Of a DNA stretch of 64,000 bases, positions 22,761 to 33,849 are shown in pieces (the stretch's first letter is position 1; each line of letters begins with the position of its first letter). The notes under the pieces are model-generated. The model made no database searches, had not been told where the DNA came from, and worked only from the letters and a program-made list of their open reading frames with translations. A program made the translations under genes and the position numbers. This DNA is from Hyaloscypha bicolor E (lineage: Eukaryota > Ascomycota > Leotiomycetes > Helotiales > Hyaloscyphaceae), in NCBI RefSeq assembly GCF_002865645.1, contig NW_020194558.1:2322014-2386013 (forward strand), in the 5' to 3' direction.

Positions 22761-25263
22761 ATGGAACAACGCCGCCATATTCTTCCCTCTCAAAGCTATC
22801 CATCTCAGCTCCCTCTAGATGATGTCAACGGACTTTCAAGCAGACAACCACTTTCGGATGCTGCTGGTAATGCTCAACTTCATGCTCTGGCACCAGCCGG
22901 TATTCATCATGAGAGAAAAGCGCATCAATCTCGGACGGAGAGTTACAGGTCTATGTACTCTATGCCTACATTGCCATCACAGCCAGCAAGGCCACCCATG
23001 GTCAATTCGCTTGAAGCTCGACGTCAGAGCACACGCAGGCGACGACATATGAAATATAGTCGCAATCCTATTGTTGATTCTCCTCAGTATCAAGTGTACC
23101 GTGCTCGCCAGTCCCGAGAGGGCAATACGGAGGACGCAAAATGGCCACAATTACTCGAAATGGCTTTCCTCGATGGTAAGCGCTTTTCACGATGACTTTG
23201 ATCATCTGGCTAACGAGCTATAGCGCTGATAGAGATTCCGTCGATGGGCCGGCGGAAGTTCTCTTACAAAGGGAAACCTCACGGTCGGAACGAGTTGATC
23301 AAGGAGTATCTTTGGATTGCGTACCTCCAAAGTCTGGCTCCGGGTCAGCGGCCAGATCCCAACATGGCTCGTACACGGAAACAAGTATCGAGCCATATCC
23401 AAGTGCTGAAGGGTTTCCTGCGGGACCATCCTGCCTGTAAGTTCCCTGTTCTTGGTTGAGGGGTGGAATTGACACCCCGTAGTTGATCGACTCTTCCCCA
23501 GCAACAAGGCTCCTAAAAATGGATTTGAAGATTCTTTCAAGAATGATCCCTGTCTGAGAGCCCTTTCAGAAGGTCGCCTGCCAAGCAAGCAATATGACTA
23601 CGATAACATGGATCAGGTTGCTATGCACGCACCGATGAGACCGGTTCTATTCTGGCTACTGATCACGTCGTCGTCCGTTCCGGATGAAGTCAACGGTAAG
23701 GATGTCCACGAAGAAGATCTGCTCAACGAAGGAATGGTAGCGCATCGATTTACTGGACTCTCCACTCAACGGCAACGTGATAGTCTTGAAACGATCTCGA
23801 ATTGGAGGCAAAGGTTCCCGTACCTTCAACAGCTCGTCACTGCAGGCGAACTGCATTGTGATATTATCCATATGGACGTTTCACTCAATCTGCTAATGTC
23901 TCATCCTCCAGAAGGAGCTGAGCTGTGCTGTCAGACGGTCCTGTCATTCTCTCAGCCCCACGAATACGAATGGCGTATCATTACCACGCTCAACAGACCT
24001 CCAGAACTCTACCGCGATCCTCATTCAGATCCTCCAGTGGAGGGAGAAGCCTGCCTCTGCCAAGCAACATCACTAGGTGACGGCGAAACTCGCGTCAAGA
24101 TCCCATTCCCAGCAGTCGGCTGGGCCAACGCCGTCACATGTCTCACCAATCTGCAATCCAAATACGACGAGAAGCGCAAAAACCAAGCCCTCGGCCTAAT
24201 GTCCAACAGCAACGCTCGCCCAGCCCGCGAATACGTCGAGCAAATATCCATGTACCAAGAAGTGCAATCCTCGCCCGGCCCACGCATGCCCTTCACTCGC
24301 CGTGCAATCATAGTCTGGACCTTTCATCAAGCCCACGGCGGCGAGGGCAACGGCACACACTGGCGATACCTCGATGCCTCTCCCCCGCGCCGTTTATGCA
24401 TGTCACCCTCCCCCCATCCCAGTCACCATCTCTCAGCCTCCATGTCCGAGAACTTCGCCAGCTGGGCCGAAACCCCGCTCAGTATGCATCAAAACCTCAT
24501 GGATCCTTTTGTCCAGGGCCTCGTCACGCTGCCTAATACTGCAGGCCCGCAATCCCCTTTCGATGCGAGCAATTATGGCTATGTGGGAGGGGGCGGGAGC
24601 TTCGATTTGCCCGGCGAGAATCTGAGTTTTGTGAGCAATAACACGATGGACAGTGAGTCGACGCTGGTGGATCATGATACGGCTGCTCATATCGACCATT
24701 TTCTATCGAATGTTAATACGGGGTTGGGAGATTATGATCATGGTGCTGCGAGTTGGGTGCTTCCTGCGACGGAGAACTTTGATGCCGATCCGGCGTGGGC
24801 AAGTTATAGTGTTCCGAGTAGCACGCCGGCAATTGGGTGGGATGGTGGGGATGGGAAGGGGCATGGTGGGTGGAATGAGGTTGGGGTTGGAGATGTTGAT
24901 GTTCATGGGAAACAGATAAGGTGGGGCGAGGATGAGGGGAAGCAGGTGTTGCAAGAGTGGACTGGGAGTCCGGTGAAGGCGAGCAGTTACGTGGAGAATA
25001 TCGAGCAGAAGCTAGGGGCTTGGATTGAAGAGAATGGAGATGGGGAGGAGAGAGGAGGATACGAAGAAGTTGGTAATTCGGAAGGTGGCTATGGGATTGT
25101 TGGAAATTTGAGGAATGGATACCCCGAGGTCGGAGACATGCATGGAGTTATTGGGAACAGCATGGAGCATGGTGGTAATGAAGAGAAGGCTTACATGCAT
25201 GAATGGGATGTGGTGGACGATGGTTTCGACTATGCATCTCTTGCAGAACGGTTGAAGACCTGA
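22761..25263 (+). CDS. abaA: TEA/ATTS transcription factor AbaA
   Basis: Three exons, 22761-23175, 23224-23436 and 23483-25263, give 802 aa, close to the ~800 aa of Aspergillus AbaA. The TEA DNA-binding domain lies at about 128-208 and includes [18 protein letters not shown] and [20 protein letters not shown], ending [15 protein letters not shown]. It is coded across both introns, with all phases correct. The middle has the conserved fungal AbaA/Tec1 region ([13 protein letters not shown]-like [27 protein letters not shown]). The C-terminal third is Gly/Asn/Asp-rich and low in complexity. In moulds AbaA acts after BrlA in phialide and conidium formation and recognises CATTCY sites. Intact; this is one of the surest calls here. 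Confidence 0.92.
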
Positions 25264-25952
25264 GTCTACCTCCTTGGGATGCTGGAACTCTACATTGAAA
25301 GGATCTTTCGACAAGGTCCCGCTGCTCTTTCATTCTGCTTCAGTGTGTTTTTGTTTTTGGGTACGCCAGGCCACACTGGTATTTTATGACAGCCGTAATT
25401 CTTCATTCGCGACGTTATGAAAACTTGTGTCCCCTTCTGCAGCAGTGTCTTTATTGATCCTGCCAGCTTTGTCTAGAATTGTTCATCAGGTGACTTGCGA
25501 TAATCCTCCCCCCTTGAACGGAAGGAGCCGCCGCTCTAACGGGAAGCTACTGTAAATCGCCTCCTTGCGCACAGACAAACGTAGAATTGGCAACCTTGCA
25601 TCTAAAATATCCAATTAAGTGTCCTTCCAATACATCCAATCCATCCAAAGAACGTTCTTCAATATCTCAACATTGAGTAATGTTTCTGAGTCGAAAATCA
25701 AGGGCGGGAACTAAAGCCTTGTGTCTCGCTGGACCTGTTTCTAGTGTACGGCGTACCATGGGAGGAGAGCCTGCTTTCTTCTATATCACCTTGTATTCGG
25801 TGCTTCTGTTTTATCGTATCGCATTGCTAGTCGATATATGCCGAGGGTATTATTGTCTTGTTTGTTATTTCCGAGTTGAAGTTCAGGGCGGCCTTGGGAT
25901 TATACCAGGAGAACCTGGCCATTCAAAATGCTGTTGCTGAACCACTTTATGA
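25264..25952. other. Intergenic
   Basis: 3' sides of two converging loci. No gene recognised. Confidence 0.4.
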
Positions 25953-26977
25953 TCATCCCATTCTCGGGCCTCCAGCAGATTCTTCGTTGCGTTTTGAGGA
26001 AGTCCCTTCGCTCTTGGAAGAATCCTCCTCCTCCTCCTCCTTCTCCTTCTTGTACCTCTCCACAGCCCGTATCATTTTCGATTCGACCAGGCCCAACTCT
26101 TCCCAAGAAGGCCAGTTAATTTGGCGCTGCTGCTTTCCGCTTTCGTAAATCTCTGTGGCCACGCTGTCGGATATTCCCAAAATAAATTGGATATTTAGTA
26201 GCTTCATCGCGAAGTCGTAGAATTCGCAAAATAGCTTTACCCACCCTGGACCGTGGCCAGTCACTCCCCATGGGTTATTGGGACTCGATGTACATGAAAA
26301 ACACCGCAAGAATAGCTGTACGCCAGACAGTGCGTCATCTCGTGTAGTAGCGTGGACATGTAGTCCAACAGCCGCTTCTCGGAGTGCTCTTCAAGTCTCT
26401 CGTAAATTCGAATCAGAGTTCTACAATCATCTGGAGTTGACCCAAGCTTAATTGAGACTCCCTTAGCTTTAGATCTCCATTTACCACTGGCATCTTCTTT
26501 TCGAATGAACCTCAAAGTGCATTTCTCCCAAGGGAGAGCTCCCTTAAAGAACACTCTATTGAAAATGTCATGGAATTCGTGGAGGAGTTTTTCGTCATCC
26601 GCCACTGTTCTTTTTCTCTGATTCTTGCTTTTCAGAGCTTTAAGATTGCCTCTCAGCCACTCTTGAACTGAGGGGTGTATTTCGCGCTTGTTCTCGGGGA
26701 AATAGCTTGGAGGGATTAACAATTTGCAGCTGAAAAGACCTTTTTCTGCAAGAGACAAAAGCAGGTCATACCAGGCCTGGACATCCGGATGCAAACCACC
26801 GATATAGTCAGCAAGATGATTCAAGTGCTCCTGCATCAGATATAGGAGCTGCTCTCCTGTAAGCGATAAATGGTTGAACGCGCCATTCTCTCGTCCGGCT
26901 GGGCCCAAAAAGCATCGAGACATGTTGGCAGCTGGTGTCTGTGGGTTCGCACGAGATCTGGAGGTCGAGGTGGACAT
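25953..26977 (-). pseudogene. SprT-like metalloprotease, frameshifted (copy 2)
   Basis: First frame from ATG 26977: N-terminal helical region, then FFKGALPWEKCTLRFIRKED and the zinc site MSTLLHEMTHCLAYSYSC. It stops at 26261. A second frame (from about 26309 to 25953) continues the family's C-terminal part: CTSSPNNPWGVTGHGPGW, which supplies the third-ligand-like GHG, followed by a Glu/Lys/Ser-rich tail. The switch falls at a run of five T on the coding strand (plus-strand A5, 26297-26301). A missing T would account for it. An intron there would delete the conserved GHG, so I favour a frameshift. The reading is about 340 aa in all. SprT-like role in DNA-protein crosslink repair is family knowledge, not shown here. 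Confidence 0.7.
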
Positions 26978-27761
26978 TGTGGTATGTTTCGTCGGAGCTT
27001 TTGGCCGAGGGGCTTGAGATGGGAGCTTAAGGAGGATGGGGAGGTATGGTTCCGTCTGGATTCTGATTTGAGTCTCCGTGGTGGAAGGAGGAGATCCCGG
27101 CGCAGGTATTATCCGTCTGGACTTCGACGACGTTTTGGGATGAGAGGAGGTTGTGCTGTAGTCTCCTCGTCGTTTGTATGGAGTATTATGGTGGTCAGAC
27201 GGGTCGAGATAGCTCCTGTTGGACTGAAAATCAGCGTTTCGTGGAATGAAGCTGTTTCCTCCCCAGTTTTTGCCCGGGTCCGGAGGAATGACTTACAGCT
27301 AATGGTCGACAGTACTCTTCCCAGTTGATAGTATCAATTGCAGATAAGTAGGATGAGGGTTTGCATCTCATTCATGGAGAGTTGGATGGAGGTTGGAGAT
27401 TTTGTAGATTTGGGTTGGAGTTTTCGAGTTGAGCTCCTGTGAGCAATACCCCCGCTAGCTCGATGAGGATGTCAAGCTGCTCACACAACCACCCTCGCAA
27501 AAACTGCTAGATGCAATTTCAAAATTTGACTAAGCCCCTTTTCAAGTCTCAATTGCCTTTGGAAACAATCCAACTACCAAAACATGGACCTGCACTGTTA
27601 TTGTGTTGTCCACTCCACCTTTGGTCATTGAGGGGCATGCTACGACAAAAATCAACAACTCAAGGTGGCTTTCAAGTCTACCGCCACTTCCCAAGCTTTG
27701 CTGATACTAGTAGAAGACCTACGTCTCATCTGCCTTTCTAAGAACACCTACTGTTATCAAC
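26978..27761. other. Divergent region between SprT-like copies 2 and 3
   Basis: No gene recognised. Purine-rich near the copy-2 start, AT-rich towards copy 3. Confidence 0.4.
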
Positions 27762-28618
27762 ATGTACCAAAAGCGTCAACTAGCTGTAAGTGATTGCATC
27801 CCAACTGTTGCATTCGTCCCATGTCAACCAATTGCTGACGTTTTGGTCTGTTTACATAGGCAGCCTGATCGCGTCAACCATACGCCAAAAGCTACCTCTT
27901 TGACTACAAATTTCCTTTGACAGCGCTCCTAGCCATTGACAACGGATTTCGATGGCTCCTACACTTATCGAATGCTTCGAACTGCGAAAATAGGTTGAAC
28001 GAAACTCTTCTGTTGTGTTACGACAAGATCACGGAGCTTTGCAAGAAGGGGCTTCTCAGCCATTGCATATTTCTCTCACATTCGAGACGTAAACCAAAAT
28101 GATTACGAGCTACATCAGGAGGCACTTTTTGACTCGTTCCAAGACTTCGAGGTCGTTTTCATCCATTCGATCCTTAAATAGCGTGCCTATTTGATACGGC
28201 GGGTAGCCTTTTTGACTTGTTCCAAGGTTTTAAGATCAAAGCAAAGGACTACCCGCCGTATCAAATAGGCACGCTATTTAAGGATCGAACGGATGAAAAT
28301 GACCTTGAGGCCTTGGAACGAGCCGAAAAGTGCTTCAAACACATTGAGAGTTATCAAGTCAAGGGCCATGAAGATGAAGACGAGGGCAAAGACAATGACG
28401 ACACCTCTCACGATACAGGTGCTGACTTGGCTCTACGGGACACATTCTTTGAGGTCTTCAGCGGGGGTTTTTTTTGGGGGGCTCTCCCAAGAAGCTGTTG
28501 CAAATGGACCTTCATTCGGAAAGACGATGGGAAGTGGACTTCTTCCTCTGTCTCTGATAATCTGGGAATTAGAACATCTAAGTGCTTCAAGTCTGATAAA
28601 TGTCCAACGCTTGCTTGA
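27762..28618 (+). pseudogene. SprT-like relic (copy 3), truncated and rearranged
   Basis: A plausible start at 27762 and intron 27786-27859 (GTAAGT donor, CTGACG, CATAG end) lead at once into a TGA at 27866-27868. Beyond it the frame gives family-like text: ITELCKKGLLSHC, then after further stops YPPYQIGTLFKDRTDEND, an acidic linker and FFWGALPRSCCKWTFIRKDD, which parallels GALPWEKCTLRFIRKED of copy 2. The protein ends at 28618 before the HExxH motif, so the active site is lost. A foldback inverted repeat (28119-28336) sits in the middle and breaks the frame. Clearly a pseudogene. Confidence 0.7.
28119..28336. repeat. Foldback inverted repeat, ~88-nt arms, 42-nt loop
   Basis: Left arm 28119-28206 is the reverse complement of right arm 28249-28336. 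The inner ~50 nt match almost perfectly (CTACCCGCCGTATCAAATAG and onward in the right arm). Toward the outer end there are eight scattered mismatches, all transitions (C/T or G/A). The loop (28207-28248) itself holds another direct copy of the left arm's outer ~28 nt (TTTTTGACTYGTTCCAAG). It lies inside SprT-like copy 3, whose coding sequence supplies the right arm. Confidence 0.9.
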
Positions 28619-28917
28619 GGGATTGAAAATTCAGTCCTATTTTCCTTGTGTAGAGCGAGAGCGTGGAACAAATATTAACTACGAAAGCAATTAACCTGTA
28701 TCCAAGATTGAAAAGGTATCCTCTGGAATCGTATACCAACTGGTTGCAGCATGTCACTGCTCGGGGGCTATAGTTTTTTATCGGATCTGTCTGTTCTATT
28801 GGAAGTAATCAGATCTGGGCGTTGAACTACATCTCCAAGCACTTGTCTAGTCTGACATGAAGACCAAAATTCCTCTTATTCTAGAACCCTCGGGCCTCCA
28901 CCAACCTCCCAATGGGC

Positions 28918-30000
28918 TCAATGATCTAGTATTCCTTCATCGCCTGATTCGTCAACATCACCGCCGTCTGTCGAATCCACCGCCATGTCCTCGTATTCGC
29001 TTGCGTCTTCCCCTGAATACTCTTGTTCGTCCGTCTCGCCCATCTCGTCACCGCTGAGATCCTCCTCTAAATCATTATTTTGAGTCGGAGGTAGAGGAGG
29101 TTGAATGGGTGGAGGGGGCTGTTGAATGAGTAGAGGAGGTTGTTGAATGGGTAGAGGAGGCTGTTGAATGGGTAGAGAAGATTGGGTGGGAGGAGGAGGT
29201 AACTTTGGATCCACCCAATTCCATTCGTGGGCCGGTACGCCGCTCAACCTCAACACATAAGAGATGAAGTCTATTTTGACCATATTCATCTGTGAGAAAT
29301 CTATCTCCTCTATGCTGATTCCATTGTCGTGCAACTCGTACCACAGTTCAGTACGAAGACCGAGTGAAACTGGGAGCCTTAGAGTACTTGTCGCGAACTG
29401 CTCAACAGCCGCAGCCACTTTCAGCCAAGGCAGACCGTGTCCAGAGTGGCCGTGTCCCGTATCAAAAGACCTATCGCTCCATATGGTAGGATCCGGTGGG
29501 GTAATATCGAGAACTGTGTGAACCATTTCGTGAAGCAGGGTGCCCAAGTAATCGAGTAGTTCTGCCTCAGGAGTGTCGCGTCGGTTGAATCGTTGATATA
29601 TCTCAATGTCTGCCCGTCTGTCCCCATTGTGTAATATCTCTGGAAATGCCTGCCCCAAAAGAGATGGATTCGCACTCGCCCATTGTGCTGCCGTAGGCCC
29701 TTCTTTCATAATAACCGTCAACTTTCAATTATGTCGTCCCAACATGCCCCCAAATATGACCTTGCTGAACCGCATGAAGTATCGTTTGAGGAGTTGAGAG
29801 AAATTCTCGGCGGAATCTAGGGACCCAAAGTAGGAAAGTTGTCCGTTGAGGTCGTAGGCTTCTCTGTTGAACCAATTGTCCAGGTGAGGACCTTGCTCAG
29901 CTTGGGGAACCTGCAGGTTCTTTACCAACTTCTCAGCTACCTCAGTGAGGGCATGGTGGCCAGCTGTGCTTCCCGGAGTTGCAATTGCGTGGGTGCTCAT
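28918..30000 (-). pseudogene. SprT-like metalloprotease with one in-frame TGA (copy 4)
   Basis: A single frame runs from ATG 30000 to 28918, 360 codons, interrupted only by TGA at 29725-29727. The text on either side, KVIFGGMLGRHN then KLTVIMKEGP, lines up with VFFKGALPWEKCTLRFIRKE of copy 2, so the stop replaces a coding position (TGG to TGA fits). The zinc site is LGTLLHEMVHTVLDIT, with HGHSGHG downstream. The C-terminal third has five or so imperfect PPLPIQQ repeats (21-bp units, about 29085-29190) and a very acidic tail. It is a pseudogene or a recently inactivated allele. Readthrough of the TGA is possible but unsupported. Confidence 0.7.
29085..29190. repeat. 21-bp repeat coding PPLPIQQ
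   Basis: Imperfect tandem units (coding-strand sense of GGTTGTTGAATGGGTAGAG on the plus strand) give a Pro/Gln-rich linker in SprT-like copy 4. Confidence 0.75.
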
Positions 30001-31315
30001 TTTAGTCGTGTGTGATTACCTGGGTTCGTCTCGAGTGTTTACGATTATCCTATCAATATTACGGCGACTTCGGAAGATATTTCCTGGACTCCCTCGTTTT
30101 CCTCCGCACTCCGAGCACCCGAATGCAAGGCAAGTTTCTAGATCACACCAAAACAGGCATTGAGAATAGTTTAGTTCAAAGTATAAGCTGCCTGTCTAAA
30201 GACGAAAGGAATATTTGCTAAGAAAAGACCAGCTGAAAGGAAATATATTTGGTCGAAGGCAACCGCTAAGTGTCCTGCTTGGTGTCAGCCTTCTGGAAGA
30301 CTTGGGCAAAAGGTCATTAATTATAATAGTCCAGGGAAAGGGGAATGAGTCCCAACAGGTTTGAGACCACACAAAGCTGAAAAGTCGGAAGGAGGTCACT
30401 GTCGGAGGAGGATACGTGGGGGCTGGTTCTTCGAGCTGTAATCTTAGCTTGCTCGTAAGAAAACCAAAGATGTATTTGACAAAGAAGGTTGCAAATGCCG
30501 TTTTTGAAGCATACCATTGCTACTAGAAACATTTAAATAGGTTAAGATTTGGAATTAGATTTAACTTCGTGGTAAATTTTAAGGGTTATCTGAAGTTCAC
30601 GTTCTCGTGCGACCGACTTATGAAGCATCCTCTCGCTTCTTGCTTGGATAACAAATTTTCTCAATACCTTACTCAAAGATTCAAGTCTGATGTTAAACCA
30701 TACAAGAACAAGATGGAAGTGACCACGTTCGGTAGTATGAAGAAAACAAAGCATGAGGAGAAGACTCGCTTCGTCTTGCTCGGTTAAAAAAGGGGCATCA
30801 CGTGAGCAAATTCGCTCTCCTGAGTCCTTGCGATGTCGATACAATAACAGACACAAATACCAGCTAGGGGCTTTGAAACCCAAAAAATTTATAAGATAGC
30901 TGCAGGCACTCTCAACACCTTATTTAGCTTCCAATATATCAACAGTCTCTAACCTGGTTAACTCTTTCTTCGAGCGTCGACACTATTCTCGATCCAAGAT
31001 CATCCGTTTTTCCTCAAACAATGGCTCTTTAAACCTCGTCACTTAGAAGAACTTCGAACTGGCGCATTTTACAACTCAAGCCTTCTCTGTCTCTTTATTC
31101 TATTCAAATCTTCCCCGTACATCGCATATCCAGAACAATCCAACCCAGAGCCCCAAGGAGTAATGATTCGCCGTGGGACATCAAGCCAGAGCCTCTTTCA
31201 ATAAATATACTGATCTACCCCTCACCGCTCCTTGTTGTCTGTTGATTATGTTGCCCACCCGCCATGATCACCGAACGTCTCCTTCCATTCCCTAACTCCG
31301 TACGGTACAATTAGA
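30001..31315. other. Gene-free stretch within the SprT-like cluster
   Basis: AT-rich, no recognised gene. Minus-strand frame 30883-30542 (113 codons) has no domain or splice support. Confidence 0.4.
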
Positions 31316-31781
31316 ATGTCCTCCTATCGCGTCTCATACGCACAACCCCCCTTCCACCACGGTCGCCCCATGCTCAACTCCCCTTCTGAAAAACGGTTCC
31401 GCGAACAATTGACTTCGACGCAAGCGCTCATTAGCACCCTCTATTGGCAGCATTACACCAAAACACCCCACAAGCCATCGCAGCTACGTCGTTGCACCAC
31501 GAACATCCTATGAGCAGCAGTCCTGCAGCAAGTCAGAGCAGCCCAACCAAGGAAGCAAAGACCTCTGCGTCGACTGTGTATCGCCTCCGAAGACAGCAGA
31601 CATTGAGGAGTACTTCCGGCTATTCGGCGATCCAATCGAGCACAACTCCCTCTGCAAGAATTATAAGCAGAACCCAGACGCCAAAGCCCAGTTAGACCGA
31701 ACTCGTGAACGCCTCGACTCAGCACCGATGATGGCACCACTGGCAGCACCTAAATACGACGTTCCCTTCTACGAGATCTAA
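31316..31781 (+). other. Coding-like 5' fragments of SprT-like copy 5
   Basis: Two different frames look protein-coding in turn. From ATG 31316 one frame reads STQALISTLYWQHYTKT. Another frame, open until a stop at 31779, reads DLCVDCVSPPKTADIEEY and DRTRERLDSAPMMAPLAAPK, ending VPFYEI. It has four Cys in a short span. The SprT core then continues in a third relation (SNSKRKASNDVEV). I could not find introns of sensible length to join the parts, so two frame changes seem present. It may be the original N-terminal half of copy 5 or a separate small gene. Confidence 0.4.
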
Positions 31782-31806
31782 CTCCAAGCGTAAAGCCAGT
31801 AACGAC

Positions 31807-32769
31807 GTGGAAGTGAGGGAGCCTACCCCTAAGAAGCGCGGCCCTGGACGCCCATCCGCAAAGAAGCGCAGCAAGAGAGCAAAGGCCGAGGTCAAGAAGG
31901 AGCAAGGAGAGGTATTGCAGAGTTTCGAAGCCGAGATTGTGGAGAAGACGCATCATACCGCCGAAAAAATCCTCAATGCGAACAAGCAGCTGTCTCATGA
32001 TCTACATCCGCGGCAAATACAACTCTCTCGCAACTGGGTAGACGGCTCGGAGTCTTTCCAAGGACTCCTCCTCGCTGCACACTCCGCAGAAAACCTCTCC
32101 ACCACACTCCAAACCTTCGTTTCAAGACGGGGCACACATCTCAGCAGCGCGCAAAGAATCGGGATAGAGCGCTACCGAGACGAGAGGAGAAATGGACGAT
32201 TCGGACACATTGGACCGCCAGAAGATGAGGAGGCGATGGGAAGGTACTACGAGTTCTTCAACGACATTTTCTTCTGCGGCTCTCTCGGGGGCTTATGCGT
32301 GGTTAAGTTCTACCGAGAGGTGGAGCAGAGTGGACACGGGACTGACGGGTTTGACGACCTGGGATTAGCCATCACACCCGTGACTGGCAGGACTCACAGA
32401 GAGGAAATCCCAGATGGGTATGCGGCGCTCATCAAGATCAAAGATCGAGCAAATAACTCGCCGTTATTGAGTGAGGAAGCGAGATTACAGTGCTATTTGA
32501 GTACGCTGCTGCATGAGATGCTCCATGTGTATTTTGGGGTTTATGAGTGTTTGTGTGGGGAAGAGTGTAGGAGGAGCCATGCTGACGAGATTGGGATGCA
32601 TGGACATGGGAAGAGTTGGCAGTTTGCTGCATTGGCTCTTGAGGAGGCAACTTTGCCGTTGTTGGGAGAAAGCTTGGACCTTTCGAGAAGGATCAGCTTT
32701 AAATATGATGCGCTATATGTGAAAACGGTGGATGCGGAGACGCGAGCTAGGTTTAACTTTCGAGAATGA
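31807..32769 (+). CDS. SprT-like metalloprotease, intact core (copy 5)
   Basis: The open frame extends from before 31807 to 32769, about 320 aa. It opens with a basic, AT-hook-like stretch (KKRGPGRPSAKKRSKRAK). The SprT domain follows: YYEFFNDIFFCGSLGG, then YLSTLLHEMLHVYFGVYEC with HExxH, CLCGEEC, and MHGHGKSWQFAALALEEA with the distal His. This is the most complete copy in the window. It has no ATG at a natural place near its 5' end; 31807 is a GTG, and the first ATG in frame falls inside the domain, so the real start must lie upstream, probably in 31316-31781. The GRP motif suggests DNA contact, which fits a DNA-protein-crosslink protease by family analogy. Confidence 0.65.
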   Translation: MEVREPTPKKRGPGRPSAKKRSKRAKAEVKKEQGEVLQSFEAEIVEKTHHTAEKILNANKQLSHDLHPRQIQLSRNWVDGSESFQGLLLAAHSAENLSTTLQTFVSRRGTHLSSAQRIGIERYRDERRNGRFGHIGPPEDEEAMGRYYEFFNDIFFCGSLGGLCVVKFYREVEQSGHGTDGFDDLGLAITPVTGRTHREEIPDGYAALIKIKDRANNSPLLSEEARLQCYLSTLLHEMLHVYFGVYECLCGEECRRSHADEIGMHGHGKSWQFAALALEEATLPLLGESLDLSRRISFKYDALYVKTVDAETRARFNFRE

Positions 32770-32942
32770 AGGACTTGCTTGCTTTTGAATTATACTTGGG
32801 CAGATGGTGAGAAAAGCAGATCTTGCTCAAATCAAACAATCTTGATGGCTTGCTAGTGGGAGACGAGACCGTTCAATTACTCCCGGAATTTGAAGACTGA
32901 AACGACGCCATTTCCTATCCTTTGACTAGCATATCCATGATC

Positions 32943-33849
32943 TCAAAGCTTTGCATCACCTTTAATGACATCCCTCAACAACTTCAACGACTCAACCGCA
33001 AAAGCAATCATGTTCGCCTCTCGATCACCACCAAGTCCCGTGGATAACTCACGCTTGTAAGTTCCACTCTCTGTTGCCACAGCGAGCGCTACGTATCCCC
33101 TACTCTTGTATCAGCTCCATCCGGCAAAGCAAGGACACAGCAGAAAGATAAGAGAAGCAACTCACGGGGTTCTATTCGGCATATTCCCACCCGTCGGCCC
33201 CGCTGTTCCGCTCTCGCAGATCGTATACGTGCTCTCCAGCTTCGCTCTGACATTCGCCGCCAGGCCAGCCACAATATCAGTCGTGGGGCCCTTGTAAACC
33301 TTAATGTTCTCATCGGTCCAGCCAGCTTGCAGTCATCAGCATGAAATTTCAAAAATCTGGGGGACAGGTGAGGGTTGTACCGAAAGCTACGCGGGATTCT
33401 AGTGTATAGAGCTGGAAAGAGACGTGTCAGTTTGGGAGAGGCAAGGAAAGGAGGGGAAGGGAGCGAGGGGCACGTACAGTCAAGCCGCCTTTGTAGAAAC
33501 CGCTTGCTCCGGGAGTGCTGAGAAGGGAAGCGGAGATAATGCCGCCGGCTGCCTGCGTTTTATTAGCAACATATCCTGGCCTTCCCTCCTCCCTCCATTC
33601 CATTTCTTTACATCTAACCAAAGCAATAGAATGACCTTCTCGAAGAGAAAGCATTCCAACCTTCCTTGTGGAAGATAGTAGAATACATAAGGTGGGGCCT
33701 GTAGCAGGAAACAAGAAAGAGCGAGAAAGAAACAGAAGACCCACCGTCTCAGCAACACTAACGCTCTCCTTCCTCTCCTTCAGCAAACTAGCTACCTCAG
33801 ACACGATTGCTCTGACTTTCTCCGGCGGGAACTCCTTTGCTGCCGACAT
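32943..33849 (-). CDS. CinA C-terminal (PncC-like) amidase family protein
   Basis: Five exons, 33849-33745, 33552-33478, 33411-33381, 33325-33166 and 33099-32943, give 175 aa. All phases agree. The text KESVSVAETAAGGIISASLL, GASGFYKGGLT, ESGTAGPTGG and a GGDREAN motif near the C-terminus are the CinA-C domain, whose bacterial members deamidate nicotinamide mononucleotide (NAD salvage/repair). The fungal role is likely related but unproven. An in-frame upstream ATG at 33954 would add 35 residues rich in Arg, Lys, Phe and Leu with one acidic residue, which resembles a mitochondrial presequence. I chose 33849 because homologues of this domain start close to it. Confidence 0.85.

Noticed and set aside
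26870..27328. Arg/Gly-rich 152-codon plus-strand frame
   Set aside because: It overlaps the start of SprT-like copy 2 on the other strand and has low-complexity composition.
28119..28336. Inverted repeat as ends of a transposon
   Set aside because: The arms derive from the host pseudogene's own coding sequence, the loop is 42 nt and there is no transposase or target-site duplication.
29725..29727. TGA as selenocysteine
   Set aside because: Filamentous ascomycetes lack the selenocysteine system as far as known, and nonsense mutation is simpler.
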